A stretch of DNA of 55,224 nucleotides from Microbacterium sp. (GTDB lineage: Bacteria > Actinomycetota > Actinomycetes > Actinomycetales > Microbacteriaceae): positions 1 to 55,224 of the forward strand of contig NZTV01000020.1 in assembly GCA_002703245.1 (NCBI GenBank). The letters run 5' to 3'. The notes below the pieces were generated by a model. It saw nothing but the letters and a program-made list of their open reading frames with translations, had not been told where the DNA came from and searched no databases. Shown here one piece after another: positions 39,001-48,080 of the stretch. A program made the translations under genes and the position numbers. Each line of letters opens with the position of its first letter. Within the stretch, counting starts at the first letter, position 1.

Positions 39001-41277
39001 TTACGTCCGCGCCCGTGCACCGGCCCCGGCGAAGGCGCTACCGGGGCGCATGACGAGCGATCGCGGCGTGGCGACGGCGAGGATGCGTCTCGCGATCGGC
39101 GCGCTGCCCAGCAACTCCGACGCCGACGCTGCGGCGGCGTCGGCGAGGGTTTCGGGCGCTGCGGAGGCGACCGTGCCGGACGGGGCGTAGCTGGCGCGTT
39201 CGACCGCTTCGACGAGGACGGCCAGGGCCGCGGAGGGTGCGCCGTGATCTTCGACCAGGCGCGCGGCCAGCGTGCGGGGGGTGTCGCCGGCCGGCACCGG
39301 GATACCGAGGTCGATCGCCGCGTCCTGCACCACCGACCACGCCGCGACGGCGTCGCCGGCTCGTGCTGCGGCGAGCAGGCGCCGCGTCCGTGCGGCGCGC
39401 ACGAGGCCGGGCGCGGCGAGCAGGAGGAGCAACGCGGTCACGACGCCGATGACCGGCACCGCGCCCCCGGACTCGCCGCGGTCGCCGAGGGCCTGACCTT
39501 CTTGCGGGGCGGTCTCCTCGGGCAGGAGGGTGGGGGTGGGGGTCGGGTCCGCGTCGTCGGTCTGTGCGGTGTCGCCCCGATCGGCGGCGGGGCCGGTCAG
39601 CGAGGTCGCCGCGGAGAAGTTCGTCGGTGTTCCGAGACTGTTGGTCGGCTCGAACGAGATCCAGCCGAGACCCTCGAAGTGGATCTCGGGCCAGGCGTGC
39701 AGTTGCGAGGAGGACACCGAGTAGACGGTCTGCCCCTCGATCGCGTCGGTCGTGGAGGTGCCGGGCAGGTAGCCGACGACGATGCGACTGGGCATGTCGA
39801 GGACGCGGGCCATCAGCGCGAAGGCGCCCGCGTAGTGCACGCAGTACCCCTCCTTCTGCTCGAGGAACTGCGCGACCGCCTCCGCGCCGGTGCCGTCGAA
39901 GCCGTCGTCGACGGGGGCGTCCAGGGAATAACGGAACTCGGAACCGCGGAACCATGCCTGCAGCGCGATGAGCGCGTCGTAGTCGTTGGATGTGCCGGCG
40001 GTCACCTCGCGTGCGAGGTCGCCGACGATGTCGGGGAGTCCCTCGGGGAGCTGTGTCAGTTCCGGTCGCAGCCCCGACGGGGAAGCGTCGTAGGTGCGGA
40101 TCTGTTCGCGCGTGGGGCGGGGCACCTGCGTGAGGACCTCGTACTCCTGATCCTGGGTGCGGCCCCCGTCGCTGATGACCGTGCGGTTGTCGGCGACGGT
40201 GGACCAGTCGCCGTCGAGCCCGGTGACACCGACCGCGGGGAAGGGCATGGGAAGCCACGTCGATGCGAGATTCTGGATCGACACGTCTGTGATGTACTCC
40301 TCGAGTCGGATCTCCGAGGCCACCGAGACGGACTCCATCTCGGTCTGGTCGTCCAGGACCTCGGCCTCATCCTCGTCCGGCAGCCACACCGCGCCGTCGA
40401 AGGTCGACAGGGTCGTGGCGCGCAGGTACGGCGGCAGGGGCGAGGTGCTGTACATGCGGAGCACCTCGACCTCGCGCGGCCGGCGCAGGTCGTCGCCGAG
40501 TTGGAGCGTCGCATCGATCCCACTGCCGACGTTCACGCCCCCGGGTGCGCTGCGGGCCAGTGGCTGCGGGAGCGAGGGGGCGACCACGAGGGTGACGACG
40601 ACGGCGACGACTCCGATACCGGCGGCCGTCGCCGGTACGCCCGCGCCGCGGGTGGCCGCGCGCGCCTTCGGCGCCTGACGCGACAGGGTGTCCACCCGCA
40701 TCAGGAACAGGATCGAGGCCGACAGCAGCACGAACGCGACCACGTCGATCTCGTCGGGAACCACGATCGACGGGATGAGGGAGACGGCGATCAGGGCGAC
40801 GCCGGCCAGGAGGGGCATCCGTGCCGTGACCACGACGTGGTCGACGACGATGGCCAGCAACCCCACCGACGCGACGATGAGGAACGCCAGCGCGGAGCCG
40901 GCCCGCAGGGGTGCCGCGCCGTAGGTGATCTCCTCCGCGGCGGTCGCGAGGAGGCGGAACAGCTCGTCCACAGTCTCGGTGGTCGGGATCACCCACAGCA
41001 GTGCCGTGTCGCGCAGGAAGAACAGCATGACCAGAACGGCCCAGACGCCGGTTTCGATCAGCGTCACGGCCAATGCGGCCAGTCCGGCGCGGCGCGCGAG
41101 GTAGCCGGAGGCGAGGACGGCGACGATCAGGAGGACGGTACCCGGCATCCATTGCCCGGGCAGGACCACCCGCGTCAGCGGCAGGAGTGCGGCCACCACC
41201 GCGGCGGCCGCGCCGAGGGGCAGCAGGACGGCCACGGCCGTGCGATCTCGGGCCGTGCCACCCGGATCAGGCGACAT
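39001..41277 (-). CDS. Transglutaminase-like (TgpA) membrane protein
   Basis: This 758-residue protein has a cluster of N-terminal membrane helices (about 14-225) and a DUF3488/TgpA-type extracellular region. A transglutaminase-like core (about 445-540) has a Cys-His-Glu/Asp triad: the cysteine in EGYCVHYAGAFALMARVL, the histidine in SSQLHAWPEIHFEGLGWISFEP. A Thr/Pro linker, one more transmembrane helix (about 600-620) and a cytoplasmic DUF4129-like tail end the protein. It is the last gene of a moxR-DUF58-tgpA operon; its ATG lies 11 nt inside the DUF58 end. The operon's role is not established; envelope protein modification is suspected. Confidence 0.9.
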   Translation of the reverse strand: MSPDPGGTARDRTAVAVLLPLGAAAAVVAALLPLTRVVLPGQWMPGTVLLIVAVLASGYLARRAGLAALAVTLIETGVWAVLVMLFFLRDTALLWVIPTTETVDELFRLLATAAEEITYGAAPLRAGSALAFLIVASVGLLAIVVDHVVVTARMPLLAGVALIAVSLIPSIVVPDEIDVVAFVLLSASILFLMRVDTLSRQAPKARAATRGAGVPATAAGIGVVAVVVTLVVAPSLPQPLARSAPGGVNVGSGIDATLQLGDDLRRPREVEVLRMYSTSPLPPYLRATTLSTFDGAVWLPDEDEAEVLDDQTEMESVSVASEIRLEEYITDVSIQNLASTWLPMPFPAVGVTGLDGDWSTVADNRTVISDGGRTQDQEYEVLTQVPRPTREQIRTYDASPSGLRPELTQLPEGLPDIVGDLAREVTAGTSNDYDALIALQAWFRGSEFRYSLDAPVDDGFDGTGAEAVAQFLEQKEGYCVHYAGAFALMARVLDMPSRIVVGYLPGTSTTDAIEGQTVYSVSSSQLHAWPEIHFEGLGWISFEPTNSLGTPTNFSAATSLTGPAADRGDTAQTDDADPTPTPTLLPEETAPQEGQALGDRGESGGAVPVIGVVTALLLLLAAPGLVRAARTRRLLAAARAGDAVAAWSVVQDAAIDLGIPVPAGDTPRTLAARLVEDHGAPSAALAVLVEAVERASYAPSGTVASAAPETLADAAAASASELLGSAPIARRILAVATPRSLVMRPGSAFAGAGARART

Positions 41278-42514
41278 GATCGCCCACGAGTCGCTCGCCG
41301 ACCGATGCCCACGCACCCGACGGATCGCCGTCGACCGGGATCGACGCGGCATGCCACCCCGCGTCCTCCGCCCGCGCGAGGGCGTCGCCGCGTGGTGCCA
41401 GCGCCAGCACCATCGGCAGGGTGCTGTGGTGGGCGACCGGGGCCACCGCCACCACGTCGGCCGGATCGAAACGACCGATGATGAGGACCACCGGTCCGCT
41501 CATCCCTCCCGTGAACACGGGAGCCAGCCGCGCGAGGTGGTCGTCGGGGTGGGCCACCAGTGTGGCGAAGCGGGTGGTGAAATGCTCGACCTCCCCCATG
41601 TCGCCCGCGTCGATGCGGTCGGACAGGGCCGTCCCGTCGCTGTCGATCACGTCGACGCCGTACCCGTCGTGCACGAGCCGCGCGACGACGGACACGCACG
41701 CCGACACCGCGGTCTCGAACGCCGGGTCGGTGCCCGGTGCGGTCATGGCTTCGGGGGACCATCGCAACGTGCCCAGGTCGAAGACCACGGTCGCTTCCGG
41801 AGTGGATTCCTGCTCCTCCTGGCGGACCATCAGCTCGTCGCGGTGCGCGGTCGCCCGCCAATGGATGCGCCGCATCGAGTCGCCTGATTGGTAGGGGCGG
41901 GCGACGAGGTTGTCGGCGCCCTGTCCCAGGTGCAGGTCGGCTGTGAGCCTGCTTCCGCCCGATGCCCCGCCAGCCTCCGGCAACCCGGGGAGCTCGACGA
42001 CGGCGGGGGTGACCGTCACGTCGGTGCGTTCGCCGCGCAGGGTGCGCCGGCGCGCAAGACCGAACGGATCGGTCGTCGTGAGCGCGAGCGGACCCAGCGT
42101 GTGGATGCCGCGGGTGACCCCCGTGACGGTGTAGGACCGCTCGATCGCACGCGGTGCACCCCGAAGACCGGATGCGAGCGCGGGGAAGGCGCCGGTCGCC
42201 TCGCCCGTCAGGCCCGTGGGAAGGGAGTCCTCCCACGTTCCCGGAGGGGTCGGGACGGCCGTCCGGATCGCGACCCGTGCCGTCACGACGGCGGTCTCCC
42301 CGACCCCGACGGTCTCCGGGACCATCGTGCGTTCCACCGCGCCGGTGCGGCGTGTCAGGAACAGCGAGAGCACCGCCGCGGCCAGGACCGCGAACAGGAG
42401 GACCCCGAAGTAGAGCAGCTCGACCAGGCCGAGCTCGCCGGCGGCGACGAGGCATCCGACGGCCAGGATGAGCGCACCCGTCCCGCGGGTGGTCAGCGGC
42501 CACAGACGTCTCAT
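41267..42514 (-). CDS. DUF58 domain-containing (vWA-like) membrane protein
   Basis: This 415-residue protein has two N-terminal helices (about 10-55), a beta-rich middle part and a DUF58 domain (about 190-330). The signature reads NLVARPYQSGDSMRRIHWRATAHRDELMVRQEEQE. The MIDAS-like region TPEATVVFDLGTLRW follows. DUF58 proteins act with MoxR ATPases. The ATG at 42514 is preceded by GAGGTG at about 5 nt; a GTG two codons upstream is possible. It sits 7 bp after the moxR stop and overlaps the transglutaminase gene by 11 nt. Confidence 0.9.
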   Translation of the reverse strand: MRRLWPLTTRGTGALILAVGCLVAAGELGLVELLYFGVLLFAVLAAAVLSLFLTRRTGAVERTMVPETVGVGETAVVTARVAIRTAVPTPPGTWEDSLPTGLTGEATGAFPALASGLRGAPRAIERSYTVTGVTRGIHTLGPLALTTTDPFGLARRRTLRGERTDVTVTPAVVELPGLPEAGGASGGSRLTADLHLGQGADNLVARPYQSGDSMRRIHWRATAHRDELMVRQEEQESTPEATVVFDLGTLRWSPEAMTAPGTDPAFETAVSACVSVVARLVHDGYGVDVIDSDGTALSDRIDAGDMGEVEHFTTRFATLVAHPDDHLARLAPVFTGGMSGPVVLIIGRFDPADVVAVAPVAHHSTLPMVLALAPRGDALARAEDAGWHAASIPVDGDPSGAWASVGERLVGDHVA

Positions 42515-42521
42515 GCTCACC

Positions 42522-43538
42522 TCACGTGCGGGTCGCCAGCGGCACGCGTACCGCGGCCGCGATCGTCTCCAGCACGGTCGTGACGGCGTCTGGTCCGGAT
42601 CGGGAACGGGAGCCGCCGGCCGCACGGGTGGGGATGAGGCGGTGCGCGAAGACGGGGGCCAACAGCGCCGTGACGTCGTCGGGGATGACGAAGCCGCGTC
42701 CGTCCAGGGCCGCCCACACCTTCGCGGCCCGGACGAGTTGCAGGGTGGCCCGGGGGCTCGCGCCCAGCCGCAGATCGGGATGGGTGCGGGTCGCGGCTGC
42801 CAGGGCGACCGCGTACTCCTCGATGGCCGGCGCGACATGGACCCGCCGCGCCCAGGCGATCAACTGCTCGACCTGCGCGGCGCTGACGACCGGCGTGACA
42901 CCGCGCAGCGGATTGACCGTCTCGCGCTGCCGCAGCATGAGCGCTTCGGCCGCGGCATCCGGATACCCCATCGAGATGCGCATCATGAATCGGTCGCGCT
43001 GCGCCTCCGGCAAGGCGTAGGTGCCCTCCATCTCGAGCGGGTTCTGGGTCGCGACGACCAGGAACGGCTCGTCGAGCTCGTGCGACATCCCGTCGACGGT
43101 CACCTGATGCTCTTCCATCGCCTCCAGCAGGGCGGACTGGGTCTTGGGGGAGGAGCGGTTGATCTCGTCGGCGATGACGATGTTGGCGAAGATCGCGCCC
43201 GCCTTGAACTCGAATTCGCGGGCGACGGGGTTGAACACGCTCACGCCTGTGACGTCGCCGGGCAGCAGGTCCGGGGTGAACTGGATGCGGCGCACGCTCG
43301 CGTCGACCGAGGCGGCGAGCGCCCGGGCGAGCATCGTCTTGCCGACCCCGGGGACGTCCTCGATGAGGAGGTGGCCTTCGGCGAGCAGGCAGACCAGCGC
43401 GGAACGGACCGCGTCGGGCTTGCCGTCGATCACGCGTTCGACCGACCCGACGATGGCGCGGGTCGTCTCGGCGAAATCCTCGGCCGATGTGATCGTCGCC
43501 GCACCGCCGACGTGCCCGGTGATGGTCCTGTCAGTCAC
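42522..43538 (-). CDS. MoxR-family AAA ATPase
   Basis: This 338-residue AAA+ chaperone-like ATPase has Walker A EDVPGVGKTMLARALA (about residues 60-75), Walker B ANIVIADEINRSSPKTQSALLEAMEE and sensor 1 PFLVVATQNPLEMEGTY. The arginine finger region LPEAQRDRFMMRISMGYP and a C-terminal lid follow. It presumably remodels a partner together with the DUF58 protein. The GTG at 43538 is supported by GAGGGGAG about 6 nt upstream. TACGAT on the minus strand (43593-43588) may be its -10. Confidence 0.93.
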   Translation of the reverse strand: MTDRTITGHVGGAATITSAEDFAETTRAIVGSVERVIDGKPDAVRSALVCLLAEGHLLIEDVPGVGKTMLARALAASVDASVRRIQFTPDLLPGDVTGVSVFNPVAREFEFKAGAIFANIVIADEINRSSPKTQSALLEAMEEHQVTVDGMSHELDEPFLVVATQNPLEMEGTYALPEAQRDRFMMRISMGYPDAAAEALMLRQRETVNPLRGVTPVVSAAQVEQLIAWARRVHVAPAIEEYAVALAAATRTHPDLRLGASPRATLQLVRAAKVWAALDGRGFVIPDDVTALLAPVFAHRLIPTRAAGGSRSRSGPDAVTTVLETIAAAVRVPLATRT

Positions 43539-43653
43539 TGGGACTCCCCTCGCCCGCGGTGGCGCGAGCCTCATCGCCCACGCGTCGATCGTAACAACGC
43601 GTGGTGACTTCGGGGCCCGAACCGTCTCGGCTCGACGCACTCGCGAGAACCGT

Positions 43654-43659
43654 TAGACT
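43654..43659 (+). promoter_or_regulatory. -10 element of the SRP RNA gene
   Basis: TAGACT stands 7 nt before the likely 5' end of the SRP RNA, a normal distance for a stable RNA promoter. Confidence 0.55.
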
Positions 43660-43666
43660 GGGGACA

Positions 43667-43760
43667 GCTCTCCGCGAGGCGGCATCCAGGCCAACTCCCC
43701 CAGGACGGAAACGTAGCAAGGGTAACCGGGCTCTGCCGGGTTCGCGGAGAGTCTTACTTT
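43667..43760 (+). ncRNA. ffs: Signal recognition particle RNA (small bacterial type)
   Basis: This is a stable RNA of about 95 nt. The terminal stem CTCTCCGCGA (43668-43677) pairs perfectly with TCGCGGAGAG (43742-43751). The conserved SRP domain IV is in the middle: CCAACTCCCCCAGG, a GAAA tetraloop in ACGGAAACGT, then AGCAAGGG, giving the Ffh-binding CAGG/AGCA internal loop. A TTACTTTT run after the stem acts as terminator. The exact ends are estimates. Confidence 0.9.
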
Positions 43761-43862
43761 TCCCACGCGACCGGGTGCGTCGGGGCCGGTCGATGGCGAC
43801 GCGGGTGTCGGTGCGGTCGCTGAACATCCGGCGAATTCAGGTGCCCGCCGGGACACGCCGCC

Positions 43863-43868
43863 TAGGCT
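43863..43868 (+). promoter_or_regulatory. -10 element, probable leaderless promoter of pta
   Basis: TAGGCT lies exactly 6 nt before the GTG start of pta; no Shine-Dalgarno sequence is present between. Confidence 0.55.
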
Positions 43869-43874
43869 GGGGAC

Positions 43875-46016
43875 GTGACGCAGAGCATCTACATCACGTC
43901 CGCCGAAGGCCATTCGGGCAAGTCGACCGTCGCGCTCGGGCTCCTGGAGACCCTCGGGCACGCGACGCCGAAGGTCGGTGTCTTCCGCGCGATCGCCCGA
44001 TCGACCACCGAGCGCGACTACGTGCTCGAAATGCTCCTCGCGCACGACGGTGTCGACCTCGACTACGACGATTGCATCGGCACGACCTACGACGATGTGC
44101 GGCGCGACCCCGACGCGGCCCTGTCCACGGTCGTCGAGCGGTACAAGGCCGTCGAGGCCCAGTGCGATGCGGTCGTCATCGTCGGCAGCGACTACACCGA
44201 CGTGGGAAGCCCCGCCGAACTCGCCTACAACGCGCGTATCGCCGCGAACCTCGGGGCCCCGGTGCTCCTCGTGCTGGGCGGCCGTGCCGCGCAGGGCCAG
44301 CCGGAACAGCTCGGTTCCACCGTGCCGCGCACCCCGGACGAGATGGGCCAGATCGCCGCGCTCGCCGTCACGGAACTGCTCCACGAGCGTGCCGAGCTGT
44401 TCGCCGTCGTGGCCAACCGGGCGGACGAAGGCCACCTCACCGAGACGGTCGGGGCCGTGCGGGCTTCGGTCAACGCCTCCATCGCGTCGCACCCGCGGGC
44501 CGATCAGGCCGAGGTGCCGGTGTGGGCCATCCCCGAGGACCGGTTCCTCGTGGCCCCCTCGATCCGAGGGATCATGCGGGCGGTCGACGGCGAACTGCTC
44601 GCCGGCGACCCGGACCTCCTGACCCGACCCGCGCTCGGTGTGGTCGTGGCGGCCATGTCGATCGTCAACGTCCTACCGCGCCTGTACGAGGGCGCGGTGG
44701 TGGTCATCCCCGCCGACCGCGCCGAAGTGCTCCTGGCGACACTGCTGGCCAACGCCTCCGGGACCTTCCCCTCCATCGCGGGCATCGTCCTCAACGGCGG
44801 GTTCGAGTTGGCGGAGCCGGTCCGCCGGCTGCTGGACGGTCTGGGCTCCAAAATCCCGATCATCACCTCCGACCTGGACACCTACGAGGCCGCCGTCCGG
44901 ATCATGTCGACGCGCGGCCGGCTCGCGGCCGACTCGCAGCGTCGCTATGACACGGCGCTGTCGCTGTTCGAGAACCACGTCGACACGACCGAGTTGCTGC
45001 GTGCCTTCGGTGTCGCTCGCGCGACGGTCGTCACGCCGTTGATGTTCGAGTTCCAGCTGATCGAACGCGCCCGCGCCGCGCGGAAGAAGATCGTGCTGCC
45101 CGAAGGAGACGACGACCGCGTGCTCCGGGCGGCCGCGACGGTGCTCAAGCGCGGCATCGCCGATCTGGTCATCCTGGGTGAGCCCTTCGAAGTCCGCGCG
45201 CGTGCGCTGGAACTGGGCATCGACATCCAGGCCGCCGAGGTGCTGTCCCCGTTCGACGCGGTGCACGTACACAGGTTCGCCGACGCGTACACCGAGCTGC
45301 GCGCGCACAAGGGGATGACGTTCGAACGTGCCGCCGACACGGTCACCGACGTGTCCTATTTCGGCACGATGATGGTGCACCAGGGGCTCACCGACGGAAT
45401 GGTCTCCGGTGCCGCGCACACCACGGCCCACACCATCCGGCCGGCGTTCGAGATCATCAAGACCAAGCCGGACGTCTCGGTCGTCTCGAGCGTGTTCCTC
45501 ATGGCCCTCGCGGACCGGGTGCTCGTCTACGGCGACTGCGCGGTCATCCCGGACCCCACCAGCGAACAGCTCGCCGACATCGCCGTCACATCGGCCGCGA
45601 CCGCGACCCGGTTCGGGATCGAGCCGAAGGTCGCGATGCTGTCCTACTCCACCGGCGAGTCCGGGACCGGCGCGGATGTCGACAAGGTGCGGGCGGCGAC
45701 AGCCCTCGTGCGCGAGCGTGCGCCGGAGCTCCTCGTCGAAGGGCCGATCCAGTACGACGCCGCCGCGGACGCGGCGGTGGGGGCGGCCAAGCTCCCCGGA
45801 TCGGAGGTCGCCGGGCGCGCCACGGTCTTCGTCTTCCCCGATCTCAACACCGGCAACAACACCTACAAGGCCGTGCAGCGCTCGGCCGGTGCGGTCGCCA
45901 TCGGACCGGTGCTGCAGGGGCTGAACAAACCGATCAACGACCTGTCGCGCGGTGCGCTGGTGCAAGACATCGTCAACACCATCGCGATCACCGCGATCCA
46001 GGCGCAAGGGAAGTGA
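43875..46016 (+). CDS. pta: Phosphate acetyltransferase
   Basis: This 713-residue long-form Pta interconverts acetyl-CoA and acetyl phosphate. An N-terminal P-loop domain (IYITSAEGHSGKSTVALGL) is followed by a DRTGG domain (about 215-330). The catalytic PTA domain is C-terminal (about 385-710: LPEGDDDRVLRAAATVLKRGIADLVILG, GMVSGAAHTTAHTIRPAFEIIKT, FPDLNTGNNTYKAVQRS). The GTG start is set by the TAGGCT element 6 nt upstream. ackA follows after 1 bp, so the two enzymes of the acetate pathway are co-expressed. Confidence 0.96.
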   Translation: MTQSIYITSAEGHSGKSTVALGLLETLGHATPKVGVFRAIARSTTERDYVLEMLLAHDGVDLDYDDCIGTTYDDVRRDPDAALSTVVERYKAVEAQCDAVVIVGSDYTDVGSPAELAYNARIAANLGAPVLLVLGGRAAQGQPEQLGSTVPRTPDEMGQIAALAVTELLHERAELFAVVANRADEGHLTETVGAVRASVNASIASHPRADQAEVPVWAIPEDRFLVAPSIRGIMRAVDGELLAGDPDLLTRPALGVVVAAMSIVNVLPRLYEGAVVVIPADRAEVLLATLLANASGTFPSIAGIVLNGGFELAEPVRRLLDGLGSKIPIITSDLDTYEAAVRIMSTRGRLAADSQRRYDTALSLFENHVDTTELLRAFGVARATVVTPLMFEFQLIERARAARKKIVLPEGDDDRVLRAAATVLKRGIADLVILGEPFEVRARALELGIDIQAAEVLSPFDAVHVHRFADAYTELRAHKGMTFERAADTVTDVSYFGTMMVHQGLTDGMVSGAAHTTAHTIRPAFEIIKTKPDVSVVSSVFLMALADRVLVYGDCAVIPDPTSEQLADIAVTSAATATRFGIEPKVAMLSYSTGESGTGADVDKVRAATALVRERAPELLVEGPIQYDAAADAAVGAAKLPGSEVAGRATVFVFPDLNTGNNTYKAVQRSAGAVAIGPVLQGLNKPINDLSRGALVQDIVNTIAITAIQAQGK

Positions 46017-46017
46017 C

Positions 46018-47244
46018 ATGACACCGGTCCTGGTCATCAACAGCGGTTCGTCGTCGTTCAAGTACCAGCTCATCGACATGGTCGATGAAAGGGTCCTCGC
46101 CTCGGGCCTGGTCGAACGGATCGGTGAGGAGGGCGGCTCGGCCACCCACACCGTCTTCTTCCACACCGAGGAGGGTCCGGCGCCGGCAGTGCGTAAGGCC
46201 ACCTCGACGATCGAGGCGAGCATCCCGACCCATACCGCGGGCTTCGACGTGATGACGCGGGCCTTCGCCGAGCACGGTCCCTCGCTCGAGGAAGACCCGC
46301 CGATCGCCGTGGGGCACCGCGTCGTGCACGGCGGCGCGCGCTTCTTCGAGCCGACCCTGATCACCTCGTTGGTCGAGATCAACATCGACGAGCTCGCCGT
46401 CCTGGCCCCGTTGCACAACCCGGCGAATCTGCAGGGGATCACCGCCGCGAAGAAGGCGTTCCCCGACGTGCCGCACGTCGCGGTGTTCGACACCGCGTTC
46501 CACCAGACGCTGCCGGCGGCGGCCTACACCTACGCCATCGATGCGGAGCTGGCCGCCGCACACCGCGTGCGCCGATACGGTTTCCACGGCACGTCGCACA
46601 AGTTCGTCAGCGAGGCCGTGGCGCGGTTCGTGGACCGCCCCCTCGCAGAACTGCGCCAGATCGTGTTCCATCTCGGGAACGGGGCGTCGGTCGCCGCGAT
46701 CGAGGGCGGAGCGTCGGTGGAGACCTCCATGGGACTCACACCCCTCGAAGGGCTCGTGATGGGAACGCGGTCCGGCGATCTCGATCCCGCCGTCTTGCTC
46801 CACCTCGCGCGGCGCGCGGGGATGACCGTGGACGACCTCGACACCTTGTTGAACAAGCGCAGCGGGATGCTCGGGCTCGCCGGGGTCTCCGACATGCGCG
46901 ACATCCAGGCCGGCATCGAGCGTGGCGACGAGGCGGCCGTGCTCGCGTTCGAGGTCTACGTCCACCGGCTGCGGGCCTATGCCGGCGCCTATCTGGCACA
47001 GCTCGGCGGCGTCGACGTGATCGCGTTCACCGCGGGTGTGGGCGAGAACGTCCCCGCGGTGCGCGAGCAGGCCCTGGCCACCCTCGGCTTCGCCGGGGTG
47101 CGGGTCGACACCGATCGCAACGCGTCGCGCGAGCGCGGCATCCGGATCATCTCGACCGACGACTCGACGGTGACGGTGTTGGTGGTCCCCACCGATGAGG
47201 AGCTCGAGATCGCCCGGCAGACGCTTCAGGTCGCGCGTGGCTGA
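46018..47244 (+). CDS. ackA: Acetate kinase
   Basis: This 408-residue enzyme phosphorylates acetate or makes ATP from acetyl phosphate. Diagnostic motifs are LVINSGSSSFKYQLID at the N terminus, VGHRVVHGGARF, FDTAFHQTLPAAAYTYAID, RRYGFHGTSHKFVSEA with the catalytic region, IVFHLGNGASVAAIEGG, and FTAGVGENVPAVRE. The ATG at 46018 directly follows the pta stop and is preceded by AAGGGAAG. No terminator is obvious after the stop; the next promoter begins 35 bp later. Confidence 0.97.
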   Translation: MTPVLVINSGSSSFKYQLIDMVDERVLASGLVERIGEEGGSATHTVFFHTEEGPAPAVRKATSTIEASIPTHTAGFDVMTRAFAEHGPSLEEDPPIAVGHRVVHGGARFFEPTLITSLVEINIDELAVLAPLHNPANLQGITAAKKAFPDVPHVAVFDTAFHQTLPAAAYTYAIDAELAAAHRVRRYGFHGTSHKFVSEAVARFVDRPLAELRQIVFHLGNGASVAAIEGGASVETSMGLTPLEGLVMGTRSGDLDPAVLLHLARRAGMTVDDLDTLLNKRSGMLGLAGVSDMRDIQAGIERGDEAAVLAFEVYVHRLRAYAGAYLAQLGGVDVIAFTAGVGENVPAVREQALATLGFAGVRVDTDRNASRERGIRIISTDDSTVTVLVVPTDEELEIARQTLQVARG

Positions 47245-47278
47245 GTCGAACCGTACCTCGCGCGGCCGCCGATCCCCC

Positions 47279-47284
47279 TAAGCT
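47279..47284 (+). promoter_or_regulatory. -10 element upstream of the HAD gene
   Basis: TAAGCT would start transcription near 47291, leaving a leader of about 46 nt that contains the GAGGAGG ribosome binding site. Confidence 0.45.
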
Positions 47285-47336
47285 GGCCACAGGCGCGAAG
47301 GTGTGCCCGTCCCGTCCGCCCCCGCGAGGAGGTCCC

Positions 47337-48080
47337 GTGTCTTCCCCCGCCCTGCCCGACCTGACGGCCTACGACGCCGTGCTCTTCGATCTCGACGGGG
47401 TCCTCACCCCGACCGCCGAGGTGCACATGCACGCGTGGCGGACGATGTTCGAGGAGCTCTTCGCCCAATGGGGGATCGAGCCGCCGTACACCGAGCGCGA
47501 CTACTTCGACCACCTCGACGGCAAGAAGCGGTATGACGGTGTCGCCGCGCTCCTGCACAGCCGCGATGTGGAGGTGCCCTGGGGTGAGCCGTCCGACCCG
47601 ACCTCGGCCGACACCGTGTGCGGCATCGGCAACCGCAAGAACGACGTCTTCGCACGCGTGCTGCGCGCGGAGGGCATCGCCCCGTACCCGGGGTCGGTCC
47701 GCCTGCTGGACGCGCTCGCCGCCGTCGACATGCCCGTCAGCGTCGTGTCGAGCTCGAAGAACGCCGAAGAGGTGCTCGCCGCCGCGGGGATCCGCGATCG
47801 CTTCCCGGTCGTGATGGACGGCGTCATCGCCGAGCGTGACCACCTGGCCTCCAAGCCCGCTCCGGATGTGTTCGTGACCGCCGCCCGCATGATGCAGGTC
47901 GCCCCGGAACGCAGCGTCGCGGTGGAGGATGCCATCAGCGGCGTGCAGTCCGCGGCGGCGGGCGGTTTCGGTCTCGTCGTGGGCGTCGACCGCGGAGCGG
48001 GCGAGGAGGCGTTGCGCGCCGCCGGTGCGCACGTCGTCGTCGCCGATCTGGCCGAGTTCGTCACGGAGGCACCCGCATGA
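47337..48080 (+). CDS. HAD-family phosphatase / beta-phosphoglucomutase-like
   Basis: This 247-residue HAD subfamily IA protein has the nucleophile motif FDLDGVLTPTAEVHMHAW (catalytic DxD), a cap domain (about 35-110), VSSSKNAEEVLAAAGI (motif II) and SKPAPDVFVTAARMM plus AVEDAISGVQSAAAGGF (motifs III and IV). The GTG at 47337 is preceded by GAGGAGG at 5 nt. It is coupled to the GH65 gene by ATGA. The HAD-GH65 pair is widespread in actinobacteria (compare Rv3400-Rv3401) and fits conversion of the beta-glucose 1-phosphate released by a disaccharide phosphorylase. Confidence 0.9.
   Translation: MSSPALPDLTAYDAVLFDLDGVLTPTAEVHMHAWRTMFEELFAQWGIEPPYTERDYFDHLDGKKRYDGVAALLHSRDVEVPWGEPSDPTSADTVCGIGNRKNDVFARVLRAEGIAPYPGSVRLLDALAAVDMPVSVVSSSKNAEEVLAAAGIRDRFPVVMDGVIAERDHLASKPAPDVFVTAARMMQVAPERSVAVEDAISGVQSAAAGGFGLVVGVDRGAGEEALRAAGAHVVVADLAEFVTEAPA

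Noticed and set aside
38959..41481. Long plus-strand open frame of 840 codons opposite the transglutaminase gene
   Set aside because: Its composition is Arg/Gly/His-rich without domains, while the opposite strand encodes a complete TgpA-type protein with catalytic motifs.
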